A stretch of 11,749 bases of DNA from the NCBI GenBank assembly GCA_017529175.1, contig JAFXNX010000279.1:1-11749 (forward strand). Direction: 5' to 3'. The notes beneath the pieces are model-generated. The model was not told the origin of the DNA. It worked only from the letters and a program-made list of their open reading frames with translations, and ran no database searches. This DNA comes from Clostridia bacterium. Lineage in GTDB: Bacteria > Bacillota_A > Clostridia > Oscillospirales > CAG-272. Shown here piece after piece: positions 1 to 6,978 of the stretch. A program made the translations under genes and the position numbers. Positions within the stretch are counted from its first letter, which is position 1, and each line of letters starts with the position of its first letter.

Positions 1-549
1 ATCAATGTCTTCGTAATGGACACCGAGGTATACTCAAACACCGGCGGACAGTCCTCCAAGGCTACCCCGGCTGCCGCTATCGCCAAGTTCGCTGCAAGCG
101 GCAAGCACAACAAGAAGAAGGACCTCGGCGCAATGGCCATGACCTACGGTTACGTTTACGTAGCTCAGGTAGCCATGGGCGCAGACAAGAACCAGACCCT
201 CAAGGCCATCAGAGAGGCCGAGAGTTATGACGGACCGTCCCTCATCATCGGCTACTGCCCGTGCATCAACCACGGTCTGAAGGCCGGCATGAGCGAGTCC
301 CAGAACCAGCAGAAGAGGGCAGTCGAGTGCGGTTACTGGCATATGTACCGCTTCGACCCGAGAAGGAAGGAAGAAGGCCTCAACCCGTTCCAGCTCGACA
401 GCAAGGAACCGGCAGCCGACATGAAGGAATTCATGCTCAGCGAGGTCCGCTACGCTTCCCTCGCCAAGAAGTATCCGGCAGAGGCAGATCAGCTCTTCGA
501 GAAGGCAAAGAACGACGCGAAGGAACGCCTCGATTACCTCGCGTCCCTT
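1..549 (+). CDS. nifJ: Pyruvate:ferredoxin (flavodoxin) oxidoreductase, C-terminal part; both ends missing
   Basis: Cytoplasmic enzyme that oxidatively decarboxylates pyruvate to acetyl-CoA and CO2 and reduces ferredoxin, central to anaerobic fermentation. The frame is open from base 1. Visible family signatures are DTEVYSNTGGQ (bases 19-51), part of the thiamine-diphosphate/Mg binding site, and PCINHG (259-276), whose cysteine (262-264) corresponds to the last ligand of the proximal 4Fe-4S cluster. The usual C-terminal helices follow (NPFQLDSKEP, then EVRYASLAKKYP). Codons are strongly biased (CTC, AAG, CAG), as in a highly expressed gene. Family-like sequence ends at about KERLDYLASLG (523-552 region), where many clostridial homologues need only a few more residues. 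No stop follows: the frame runs open to 2448, but only as antisense of the SLH gene, so that extension is not real protein. The 3' end lies at the junction discussed in the findings. Identification is firm; the end coordinate is approximate. Confidence 0.93.
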
Positions 550-2613
550 GGGGTGGTTGAGGTTGATGCCGACCTGACCGCCCTCGGAGCCCTCGATCCG
601 GGCGAGTTCGGGATAGATCTCGCATATCGAATCCGCGCCGATAACGAGCATGAACGAGACCGCCTGATCCCCGTCGTTCAGATCGGAGAAATAGTGCAGA
701 TCGCGCTCAACGTCGGACGTGTCGATCACGTATTTCCCGTCCGCGCTCACGCCCTCCGTATCGGACGGCGTCGCGGCGCGCACTACGCGCGCTACGGACA
801 GAGCGTAATAGTGGAACGCGTTGCTGCCGAGATCCGAATAGTATTTCGCGTACGTCCACGGGTACTCCCCGCCGTCGCCGTAGCCGAAGAAGTAAACGGG
901 CCTGTTCTCGAAATTGCCGTAGCTGTCGACCGTGTTCGCGCGAAGCGTGAAACCGTCGACCTCGATCGGACTCGTGACGTACTTCGGCACGTTTTTCGGC
1001 TCTTTCGCGCCGGAGAGATATCCCTCGAGGTTTGCCTTCGCCTCTTCGTATATCCGGTCGGTCGATCTTCTCAGATAAAGCTCGCGCGAAAAATCGGGGA
1101 TCGCGATATAGTCGTCTATATGTTCCTCGAGGTAGATGCCGAGGACCGACAGCGCCGCGTATTCGTAGTCGGTCGGGATCCCCGCCGCCTCGCAGTCGCC
1201 TATCAGACGGTCAAGCTCCTCCATCTGCGCGGACAGCCGCGCCTTCAGAGCCTCGAACTTTTCGACGCACTGCGCGCGGTTCATCACCCGGAGCGTAAGC
1301 GTCTTTTCTTCCGATCTGATACCGAGTTTGTTATTGTACAGCGTCGCCGTGACCGTGACTTCGCCGCCCGCGTCGCGCGCGGCGAGGACGTTTTCGAAGT
1401 CCTCAGCGGTCACCTCGAGCTTATAGGACCCGTTGTCCTGTCCGAGCCCGTGGTCGTCGTCGAGAGCGAGAAGGATCCGGGTGAAATATTCCGACAGATC
1501 GGCGCCCGTGCCGCAGAGATTATACGGAACGGGGATCTTCCCGTCGTCGTCGAAAACGTACAGACCGTCAAGTCCGTTCCAGACGGAATCCATCTTTTCG
1601 TCCCGCGCGGTATTCGGGCAGACGCCCACCGTGTCGCAGTCTTTTGTCATATCGAAACCGATCATGACGTTGACCGACTTTTTGTCCGTCGACTCACCCG
1701 TTTTGACGTTCTTTATGCTGACTTTCGACTGGATGATCTGCATATCGTACGTCTGCGGGAACAGATAGTGCATCTCCTCGAACAAGGCGGGGACGACCGG
1801 CTCGACCGCGACGGCGTACGTCTCGGGGTCGAGCCCGAGGGCGTCCCTGATCCCCGCGCCTATCCTGGAGAGCGATATATCCGCGGTCTCCGCCTCGACG
1901 GGCGATCTGCCCGCGATATAGTGAACGCTCCTGTGCGACGCGCACCTCATCGAAGTAAGCGTCTCGAGCGCGTCGTACATCGGGTCCGCGGGCGTCATCG
2001 AGACGAATCTGTCCGTGACCGTCGCGATCTCCGCGCGCGTCATTTTGGCGCCCGGATTGTATTTGCCCGCATCGTCGCCCTTGACGAGCCCCGTTCTGTG
2101 GAGCGTCTCGATATCCTCCGCCGCCCAGTCAGGGAACTTGTCCGGGAACGGCGTTACCGTCGCCTCGGGGAAGGAGATCCCCTTGTATCTCATATATCTG
2201 ACGAAGAACGCCGCGAACTCCTGACGCAGAACGGGCGTCTCGGGCTCAAACGCCGTCTCGCTCATTCCCTTGGCGATGCCGTTTTTGACGGCCCATCCGA
2301 TCGGGTCGGCGTAATACTCCGCTCTGTTCACGTCCCTAAAGCTCATCTCGGACGCCATCCCCGCGACTTCGTCGCCCGACATCCTCGAGAGGATCGTGAC
2401 GATCTGACCGCGGGTCATCGGGCTCTGCGGTCCGAACGTCACGGCTGACGTGCCCTTCATGATCCCCGCTTCGTAAACGGCCTTGACGGGTTCGTAGAAC
2501 CACTCGTTTTCGGGCACGTCGCGGAACGGCAGCGCGGCCGCCGAGGCGGGAAAGGCGGAGAGCAACGCGAAAACGAAAGAAAGCGACAGAAGCACGGCTA
2601 TCAGTTTTTTCAT
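517..2613 (-). CDS. SLH-domain surface protein with start of a glycoside-hydrolase-like barrel; 3' truncated
   Basis: Predicted secreted, cell-wall-anchored protein. Residues 1-25 form a Sec signal peptide (MKKLIAVLL core, cleavage near ASA-AA). Three SLH repeats follow at about 28-80, 91-140 and 157-203, each with the FxDVxxxxW/Y-like start and a TR(G/A)E/Q-type core (MTRGQIVTIL, LRQEFAAFF, MTRAEIATV). SLH domains usually bind pyruvylated secondary cell-wall polysaccharide. Residues about 210-550 are a non-catalytic region I do not recognise. From about 570 the sequence resembles the start of a large GH42/GH-A-like family: RPVYFFGYGDGG, DGKYVIDTSDVER, and NLNHPKGREVIEAFLR (684-699). Such barrels need several hundred more residues, so the catalytic acid/base and nucleophile are missing. 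Beyond about base 517 the frame stays open to 34, but only as antisense of the oxidoreductase. The start is chosen for its signal peptide; GGAG lies 13 bases upstream. SLH call is firm; the hydrolase assignment is moderate. Confidence 0.85.
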
Positions 2614-2661
2614 CTGTAAAATACGTCTCCGTTATTCTATATGTATAAACTCTGTGGTCTC

Positions 2662-2690
2662 ATTGTACCATACCGATATGGAAAAGACAA
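2662..2690 (-). promoter_or_regulatory. Sigma-A promoter of the SLH gene
   Basis: On the minus strand, -35 TTGTCT (2685-2690), a 17-base spacer and -10 TACAAT (2662-2667), with an upstream TGG resembling an extended -10. Transcription would begin near 2655, leaving a leader of about 42 bases before the ATG at 2613. The -35 box lies within the tail of the terminator hairpin of the upstream gene. Confidence 0.75.
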
Positions 2691-2735
2691 GTCAGCGACG
2701 CCGGGATAATCTCCGATGCCGCTGACTGTTTTATT
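2681..2735. terminator. Probable bidirectional hairpin terminator
   Basis: AGTCAGCG (2690-2697) pairs with CGCTGACT (2720-2727), with further inner CGG/CCG pairing. It is flanked by TGTTTTATTGTTTT on the plus side and, read on the minus strand, by TTGTCTTTT. It sits about 55 bases after the stop of the glycosylase-like gene (minus strand) and is the likely end of that operon. A second short inverted repeat, GCAGAC/GTCTGC (about 2745-2764), lies between the two. Confidence 0.6.
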
Positions 2736-2783
2736 GTTTTTCCTGCAGACGCAGAACTGTCTGCTGTCTTTCTGATCCATCTG

Positions 2784-3830
2784 TCACAATGCTAAGTATT
2801 GAATAGTTTTCAAATCATTGCGCCAGATGGATTGTGCTTTGTCTTTGATTGCCTTTTTTTCCTTTAAGGTAATTGTACGAAAACATATTATTTCTAGTTT
2901 TTTGTTTTTTCTCTTCCAGCGTCCGGCAATACTTCCGTTTAGCAAAAGCCCGGGCATGACGATACCTGCAAGATTAAAAATACCGCGAAGGTATTCCTGC
3001 GGCAAATACTTGCTGTGCTTTTTTTCATAGCCAAGCATCAACTGATCAAAACCGGCGAGAAATACGCAACCCGGTATCGGGGGATAATTCCCGTTTAACT
3101 CGCCCATGTAAAAATACTCTGCACCATCTAAAGAAAAACTCTGAACGGGAAGTGTTTGCAGAATTTGTTTGACATACGTCTGCGAACAGCCGAAAAAATA
3201 TGCGATATCTCGCAATGTCGCAGGTGCGATGTGAGTAAGGTAACGCCGCATCTGTTCTGTAAGCGCTTCCTTTTTGGGCATAGGGACATATTCGGGTGCT
3301 ATCGCAAACGCTTTTTTCTCCTGAACCTTATATGTAAGAAAGCCGCGTTCACATAAAGGACGAAGTAACCCGCCCCACCCGTTAAAGATAAAGGATTCTT
3401 CCGTCAGCGTCATACCTACCGAACGGCATGCATTTCGTAAATCATCTCTTGTTTCTATGCCGGCTGCAACACTTTGAACGATATAATCCGCAAAAAATCG
3501 TTCCCGCTGCGGCGACACCCACGGGCGACCGTGATCGGTTACGCCCAGCCACCGTTCGCTTCGATAAAATCCGTCGTCATACTTAAAAAGAGGTAAGTCT
3601 TCTTCCGCAAAAACGTGGACGGTTCCACGTAATGACCAGTTTTTTACAAGGCCTTCCCCCCAACAATCGGGATCCGGATCATCTGCACACCGAATACGGA
3701 GAGAATGATATGCGTTTGCCATGAACTGGCATTGCAGTCCGCATAAGTCCCGTACGACAGTGATTTTATCTGCAGGCATACTTAAATGTTGCCTGTATAA
3801 TTGAATTCGTTTTAATTCTTCAATCGTCAT
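2784..3830 (-). CDS. HTH_42 / AlkZ-like winged-helix DNA glycosylase family protein
   Basis: 348 residues, the normal length for the HTH_42 (AlkZ/YcaQ) superfamily, whose characterised members excise alkylated or crosslinked purines from DNA. Family marks: LQCQFM at residues 32-37 contains the QxQ motif (Q33, Q35) seen at the catalytic position of AlkZ-type enzymes (YcaQ types have QxD); NWSLRGTVH at 64-72; the winged-helix part around 190-235; FDQLMLGY at 261-268; and the C-terminal GRWKRK at 303-308. The ATG overlaps the stop of the upstream ArsR-type gene by 4 bases (ATGA, 3827-3830), with GAGG 10 bases upstream, so translation is probably coupled and the two share the promoter at 4903-4931. 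Base composition is clearly richer in A/T than the SLH and exporter genes, which hints at separate ancestry. What is seen is family and motif; glycosylase activity and substrate are inferred. A non-enzymatic DNA-binding role is the alternative. Confidence 0.85.
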   Translation of the reverse strand: MTIEELKRIQLYRQHLSMPADKITVVRDLCGLQCQFMANAYHSLRIRCADDPDPDCWGEGLVKNWSLRGTVHVFAEEDLPLFKYDDGFYRSERWLGVTDHGRPWVSPQRERFFADYIVQSVAAGIETRDDLRNACRSVGMTLTEESFIFNGWGGLLRPLCERGFLTYKVQEKKAFAIAPEYVPMPKKEALTEQMRRYLTHIAPATLRDIAYFFGCSQTYVKQILQTLPVQSFSLDGAEYFYMGELNGNYPPIPGCVFLAGFDQLMLGYEKKHSKYLPQEYLRGIFNLAGIVMPGLLLNGSIAGRWKRKNKKLEIICFRTITLKEKKAIKDKAQSIWRNDLKTIQYLAL

Positions 3831-4867
3831 AATGTGTCTTCCTCTGACAGAGCGGCGATCTGAGCGAGTATTCCTTCAAAGTACTTGGGGTTTAGACGGT
3901 AAAAGACCGTTCTTCCCGAAACGCGCGTCTTCAACATCCCCGCCTTGAGCATCATCGTCACGTGATAATACGCGGTAGAGCCGGTAAAGTTTAAATTCTT
4001 TTCAAGATCCTTCGCGGTGACTTCGCCGCGTTCCTTTATCAGTTCAATGATCGACAGACGGTTCGGCTCGGACAGTATCTCGCCGAAATCTCTGAGGCCG
4101 GGAATCGGTACACCCTTGTCCTTCGGCGCGTCGAAGTCGTAAAGATAACCGAGGATCACCGCCTCAAGCGTGTCCTCCCCTAAAGCATACAGAACATGCC
4201 TGTTCAGAAGACAAACGCTCCAGTATACGACGTCGGGTGTGGGAGCGGTCCCCAGACCGCCCACTCTGCCGCATATCTTTTTGAAAAAATCATCCGGATC
4301 GCTCGTAATACTCTGCGCCTCAACGATTTTTTGATATTCCTCTTTGTAATAATCGTCGAGCCTTTTTTCTTTGTCCTTCAGTTCGCAGACGAGGGAGTTT
4401 ATCTTTCCGTCCGGGTCTACGAGAAACGAATACAGTTCTCTTTTTGTTCTCTCATCGTAATCCGAAGCGTCGATGAGAGGGGAGACGGAGCGGAGCAGGT
4501 CTTTCGCTTCGCCCTGAACGTCGTATTCGGGAAAGTAAAAACGGACGAGCTTATTTGTAAATTCAACGCGGTTTCCGAGCCGTTTAATGATCTCTCCGAC
4601 GCTCAGTTTTTCTCTCGGACCGTCAAATCCCGCGAAATAGCATTGGGACATAAAAGATCTGCCGTGTTTTTTCAGACGAAAAAAGAGATGAAGATCGTCG
4701 GGGATCGGTGAAAACCTATCGATCACCGATCTCACGTGCGCAGCGGCTTCCTCCGCGGAAGAAGCCGTCGATTCTGCTTCGATCCTTATCTCTTCATTGA
4801 AACGGCAGACAAAAATATAAAAAAGGTCGTAAAGGAACCCCGGGGCTTGTACGTACGTTATTTTCAT
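3827..4867 (-). CDS. ArsR-family winged-helix transcriptional regulator with long N-terminal domain
   Basis: 346 residues. The C-terminal part, about residues 255-330, is an ArsR-type winged helix: a PGLRDFGEILSEPNRLSIIELI dimer-helix/HTH entry, recognition-helix region TGSTAYYHVTMMLKAGML, and a wing GRTVFYRL. No cysteine pair typical of metal-sensing ArsR proteins is seen in the helix. The 250-residue N-terminal part is not recognised by me; it includes a charged stretch (about 165-190) likely to be helical and may hold the ligand-sensing function. I chose ATG at 4867 because GGAG stands 6 bases upstream; a TTG at 4894 would add nine residues but has no comparable site. It is the first gene of the minus-strand operon with the AlkZ-like gene and is divergent from the ABC exporters, so it probably autoregulates and controls the exporters. 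Repressor versus activator cannot be told from sequence. Confidence 0.82.
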   Translation of the reverse strand: MKITYVQAPGFLYDLFYIFVCRFNEEIRIEAESTASSAEEAAAHVRSVIDRFSPIPDDLHLFFRLKKHGRSFMSQCYFAGFDGPREKLSVGEIIKRLGNRVEFTNKLVRFYFPEYDVQGEAKDLLRSVSPLIDASDYDERTKRELYSFLVDPDGKINSLVCELKDKEKRLDDYYKEEYQKIVEAQSITSDPDDFFKKICGRVGGLGTAPTPDVVYWSVCLLNRHVLYALGEDTLEAVILGYLYDFDAPKDKGVPIPGLRDFGEILSEPNRLSIIELIKERGEVTAKDLEKNLNFTGSTAYYHVTMMLKAGMLKTRVSGRTVFYRLNPKYFEGILAQIAALSEEDTL

Positions 4868-4884
4868 CCTTATCTCCAATGTTT

Positions 4885-4928
4885 TTGATATCAAGATAAT
4901 TAATTATACCACATTTTCAGAAAAATGT
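4885..4928. promoter_or_regulatory. Cluster of palindromes over the regulator promoter (candidate operators)
   Basis: Three inverted repeats lie in and next to the promoter: TTGATATCAA (4885-4894, perfect, 10 bases), ATAATTAATTAT (4896-4907, perfect, overlapping the -10), and ACATTTT/AAAATGT (4911-4917 with 4922-4928) in the -10/-35 spacer. ArsR-family proteins bind AT-rich dyads of this kind, so autoregulation is a fair inference; the true site is not distinguishable by eye. Confidence 0.5.
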
Positions 4929-4931
4929 CAA
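4903..4931 (-). promoter_or_regulatory. Consensus sigma-A promoter of the ArsR/AlkZ-like operon
   Basis: Minus strand: perfect -35 TTGACA (4926-4931), 17-base spacer, perfect -10 TATAAT (4903-4908) with TG extended -10. The gene start is 36 bases downstream of the -10. A promoter this strong in front of a regulator gene makes active repression likely. Confidence 0.88.
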
Positions 4932-5040
4932 GCGGCAGGACATAATTCGGCTTTGCAGGAACAACACATTTTACCCGCTATAACTCAGCATTTATCAAAA
5001 GAGGAGTTTTACGGTCGTCGATTCCCAAAGTTGAGTATTA

Positions 5041-5065
5041 TTTAATTACTTTAATAGTAAATAAA
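5041..5065. promoter_or_regulatory. Inverted repeat upstream of the exporter promoter (candidate operator)
   Basis: TTTAATTACT (5041-5050) and AGTAAATAAA (5056-5065) form a 10-base dyad with one mismatch around a 5-base centre. It ends 12 bases upstream of the -35 box, a position suited to activator binding or to a second repressor contact. The rest of 4932-5040 shows no gene or clear signal. Confidence 0.45.
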
Positions 5066-5076
5066 CTGATAGTTGA

Positions 5077-5110
5077 TTGACATTCCGTTATCCCCGTGAT
5101 ACAATTATCA
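5077..5110 (+). promoter_or_regulatory. Sigma-A promoter of the ABC exporter operon with overlapping dyad
   Basis: -35 TTGACA (5077-5082), 17-base spacer, -10 TACAAT (5100-5105) with TG extended -10 (5097-5098). The -10 lies inside the dyad TGATA-CAAT-TATCA (5097-5110). The TGATA half-site also occurs in the palindrome TTGATATCAA at the divergent promoter, so one regulator could bind both. Confidence 0.82.
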
Positions 5111-5174
5111 AACTACAAAGGGCGGTTTCGAAAAATGCCGGTTTCTTCCCGTCTGTACGGAAAGGGGTATGTAA

Positions 5175-6977
5175 ATGAGAAAGACGTTATGGATACTGAA
5201 AACGACGTTCCGTTTCTGCTTTCCGTCAATTTTTATGATGGTACTGCTGAATCTGACAAATCCCATAATTCGCGTATCGATAAATCTTTTTAACCGGAGT
5301 ATGGTCAACTCCGTCGCCGAGAGCGCGGGGAGCGGCGCGCTGCCGGCTTTATTCGTATGGTTTGCCGGGGCGTATCTCATTATGTACCTTGTAAATACCG
5401 CGGTCGGCAGACTCCGCGCGGCGGGATGGTACAACTTTGCGTTCAGGATCAACCGCTTTTTCAGGAAAGTATTTCTGTACAAAAGCTACAGGATGAAAAG
5501 CGAACTGCTTCTTGACAGCGAGTATCTTGATAAATACTTTTTCATAAGCGAAAATCTCGGTTCCGTGTCCGGTTATCTCAATGCGTATCTCTCGATTATC
5601 TTCGGCATAGGAGGAGTGATCGGTTCGTCCGTGTGGATTTTCGCCGTATACGAGCCGTTTCTTATTTTGTACATAATCCCCGTGTCCGCGCTTATGATCT
5701 ATCTTTACATCCGATCCGTGAAAAAAAGATATGAGCTTGACGAAAAACAGGCGCACGGGAAGAGGGTTTCCGGGTATTACGGCGGTATTCTCACAAGTTA
5801 CGCAACCGCGAAAGAAATGAGGATATTCGGTTACCGCGATCCCGTATTCGGTCGGTACATAGGACTTGCCGATCAGTTGAGGCGTGATGAACTCGACGTG
5901 GAGATCAAAAATCAGAAGATGTGGAATCTTTACCGGGTCGTAAGAGTACTCAGCAGAGCGGCGGCGGTTTTAATCCTTCTCTTCGGCGTCAAAAACGGAA
6001 GGTACGACATCGGTACGTTCGTCATGCTGTTCGGCATGATCGAGCCGAGTATGAACTCGATCGAAGCTCTCGCGGGCTGGATCGTTCACGGCGCGTTCAG
6101 GCACGGAAAATATCTGTCCGGTTTCTATGATTTCATCAATCCGACGACGACCGAAGAACTCAAAATGATCAACTCGAAGGCGGAGTATGAGGATATGACG
6201 CCTCCGTTCGGCGCGTTCTCGTCTCTTGAAGTCGACGACGTGAGTTATACGTACCCGACCGGGAACGTCCCGGCTGTATCTCACGCGTCGCTCACCGTGC
6301 GCCGCGGAGAGATAATCAGTATCCTCGGCTATAACGGCAGCGGAAAAACGACGCTCTCGAAGCTTCTCAGCGGGTCATACAAGCCGCAGAAAGGTAAAGT
6401 GAGGATCAACGGCGTCGAAGTGACGGAGGAAAACAGGGACGGGGCGTTTCTGTATTTCGGTTTCGCGCCGCAGGAGTTCTCACGGTTCTCCGTTTCGATC
6501 AGGGATTTCATCGGACTCGGACGATCGGACAAAAAAGACGACCGCGACGAGCTTGAGGCGGCGTACGCGAAAGCGGGGATCCACTCGTTTATCGACAAAT
6601 ATCAGGCGGGCGAGGATACGGTCATCGGGAAGGCGTACGACGACCGAGGCGTCGACCTGTCCGGCGGCGAGTGGCAGCGCCTCGTTATCGGATCGGCGTA
6701 TATGGGTACTCCTGAGATTTTGCTTATGGACGAGCCGACCGCGTCGATCGACCCGCTCAAAGAAATGGAATTGATCGCCAACTTCCGCGAAAACCTGAGA
6801 GGGAAAACGGCGATCCTCATCTCTCACCGCATCGGATTCGCGCGTCTCGCCGACCGGATCGTAATGATGGACGGCGGAGAGATCACCGAGGTCGGCACGC
6901 ACGACGAGCTCCTCTCGCGCGGCGGATATTACGCCCGTCTGTTCAGCGAGCAGAAAAAGCTTTACGAGGAGGATTGA
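5175..6977 (+). CDS. ABC exporter half-transporter (membrane domain fused to ATPase), subunit A
   Basis: 600 residues, a standard length for a type IV (B-family) exporter half. Hydrophobic segments lie at about 17-36, 57-77, 139-158, 161-179, 262-280 and possibly 283-305, giving the six-helix membrane domain. The ATPase follows: aromatic A-loop region near Y358-Y360, Walker A GYNGSGKTT (385-393), Q-loop APQEF (Q433), canonical signature DLSGGEWQ (494-501), Walker B ILLMDEPT (515-522) with catalytic E520, and H-loop SHRIG (H551). All catalytic residues are present. Start ATG 5175 follows AAGGGG with a 7-base gap. The gene is the first of the plus-strand operon, one base apart from subunit B, so the two probably form a heterodimer. 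Substrate is unknown. There is no N-terminal C39 peptidase domain and no precursor peptide gene nearby, which argues against a classical bacteriocin exporter; drug or metabolite efflux is more likely. Confidence 0.92.
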   Translation: MRKTLWILKTTFRFCFPSIFMMVLLNLTNPIIRVSINLFNRSMVNSVAESAGSGALPALFVWFAGAYLIMYLVNTAVGRLRAAGWYNFAFRINRFFRKVFLYKSYRMKSELLLDSEYLDKYFFISENLGSVSGYLNAYLSIIFGIGGVIGSSVWIFAVYEPFLILYIIPVSALMIYLYIRSVKKRYELDEKQAHGKRVSGYYGGILTSYATAKEMRIFGYRDPVFGRYIGLADQLRRDELDVEIKNQKMWNLYRVVRVLSRAAAVLILLFGVKNGRYDIGTFVMLFGMIEPSMNSIEALAGWIVHGAFRHGKYLSGFYDFINPTTTEELKMINSKAEYEDMTPPFGAFSSLEVDDVSYTYPTGNVPAVSHASLTVRRGEIISILGYNGSGKTTLSKLLSGSYKPQKGKVRINGVEVTEENRDGAFLYFGFAPQEFSRFSVSIRDFIGLGRSDKKDDRDELEAAYAKAGIHSFIDKYQAGEDTVIGKAYDDRGVDLSGGEWQRLVIGSAYMGTPEILLMDEPTASIDPLKEMELIANFRENLRGKTAILISHRIGFARLADRIVMMDGGEITEVGTHDELLSRGGYYARLFSEQKKLYEED

Positions 6978-6978
6978 C

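Noticed and set aside
34..516. Minus-strand continuation of the SLH protein
   Set aside because: It is the antisense of the well-conserved oxidoreductase C-terminus.
550..2448. Plus-strand continuation of the oxidoreductase frame for more than 600 codons
   Set aside because: Arg-rich, repetitive composition with no domain; it is the antisense of the SLH gene, kept open by GC-rich codons.
4196..4711. 171-codon plus-strand frame opposite the ArsR-type gene
   Set aside because: Antisense shadow of a gene with clear domains; no signals of its own.
4868..4894. TTG start adding nine residues to the ArsR-type regulator
   Set aside because: No ribosome binding site; ATG 4867 has GGAG at 6 bases, and the longer form would leave almost no leader after the promoter.
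5096..5293. 65-codon plus-strand frame overlapping the exporter promoter and start
   Set aside because: It begins at a non-ATG codon within the -10 region with no ribosome binding site, and runs in another frame of the exporter gene.
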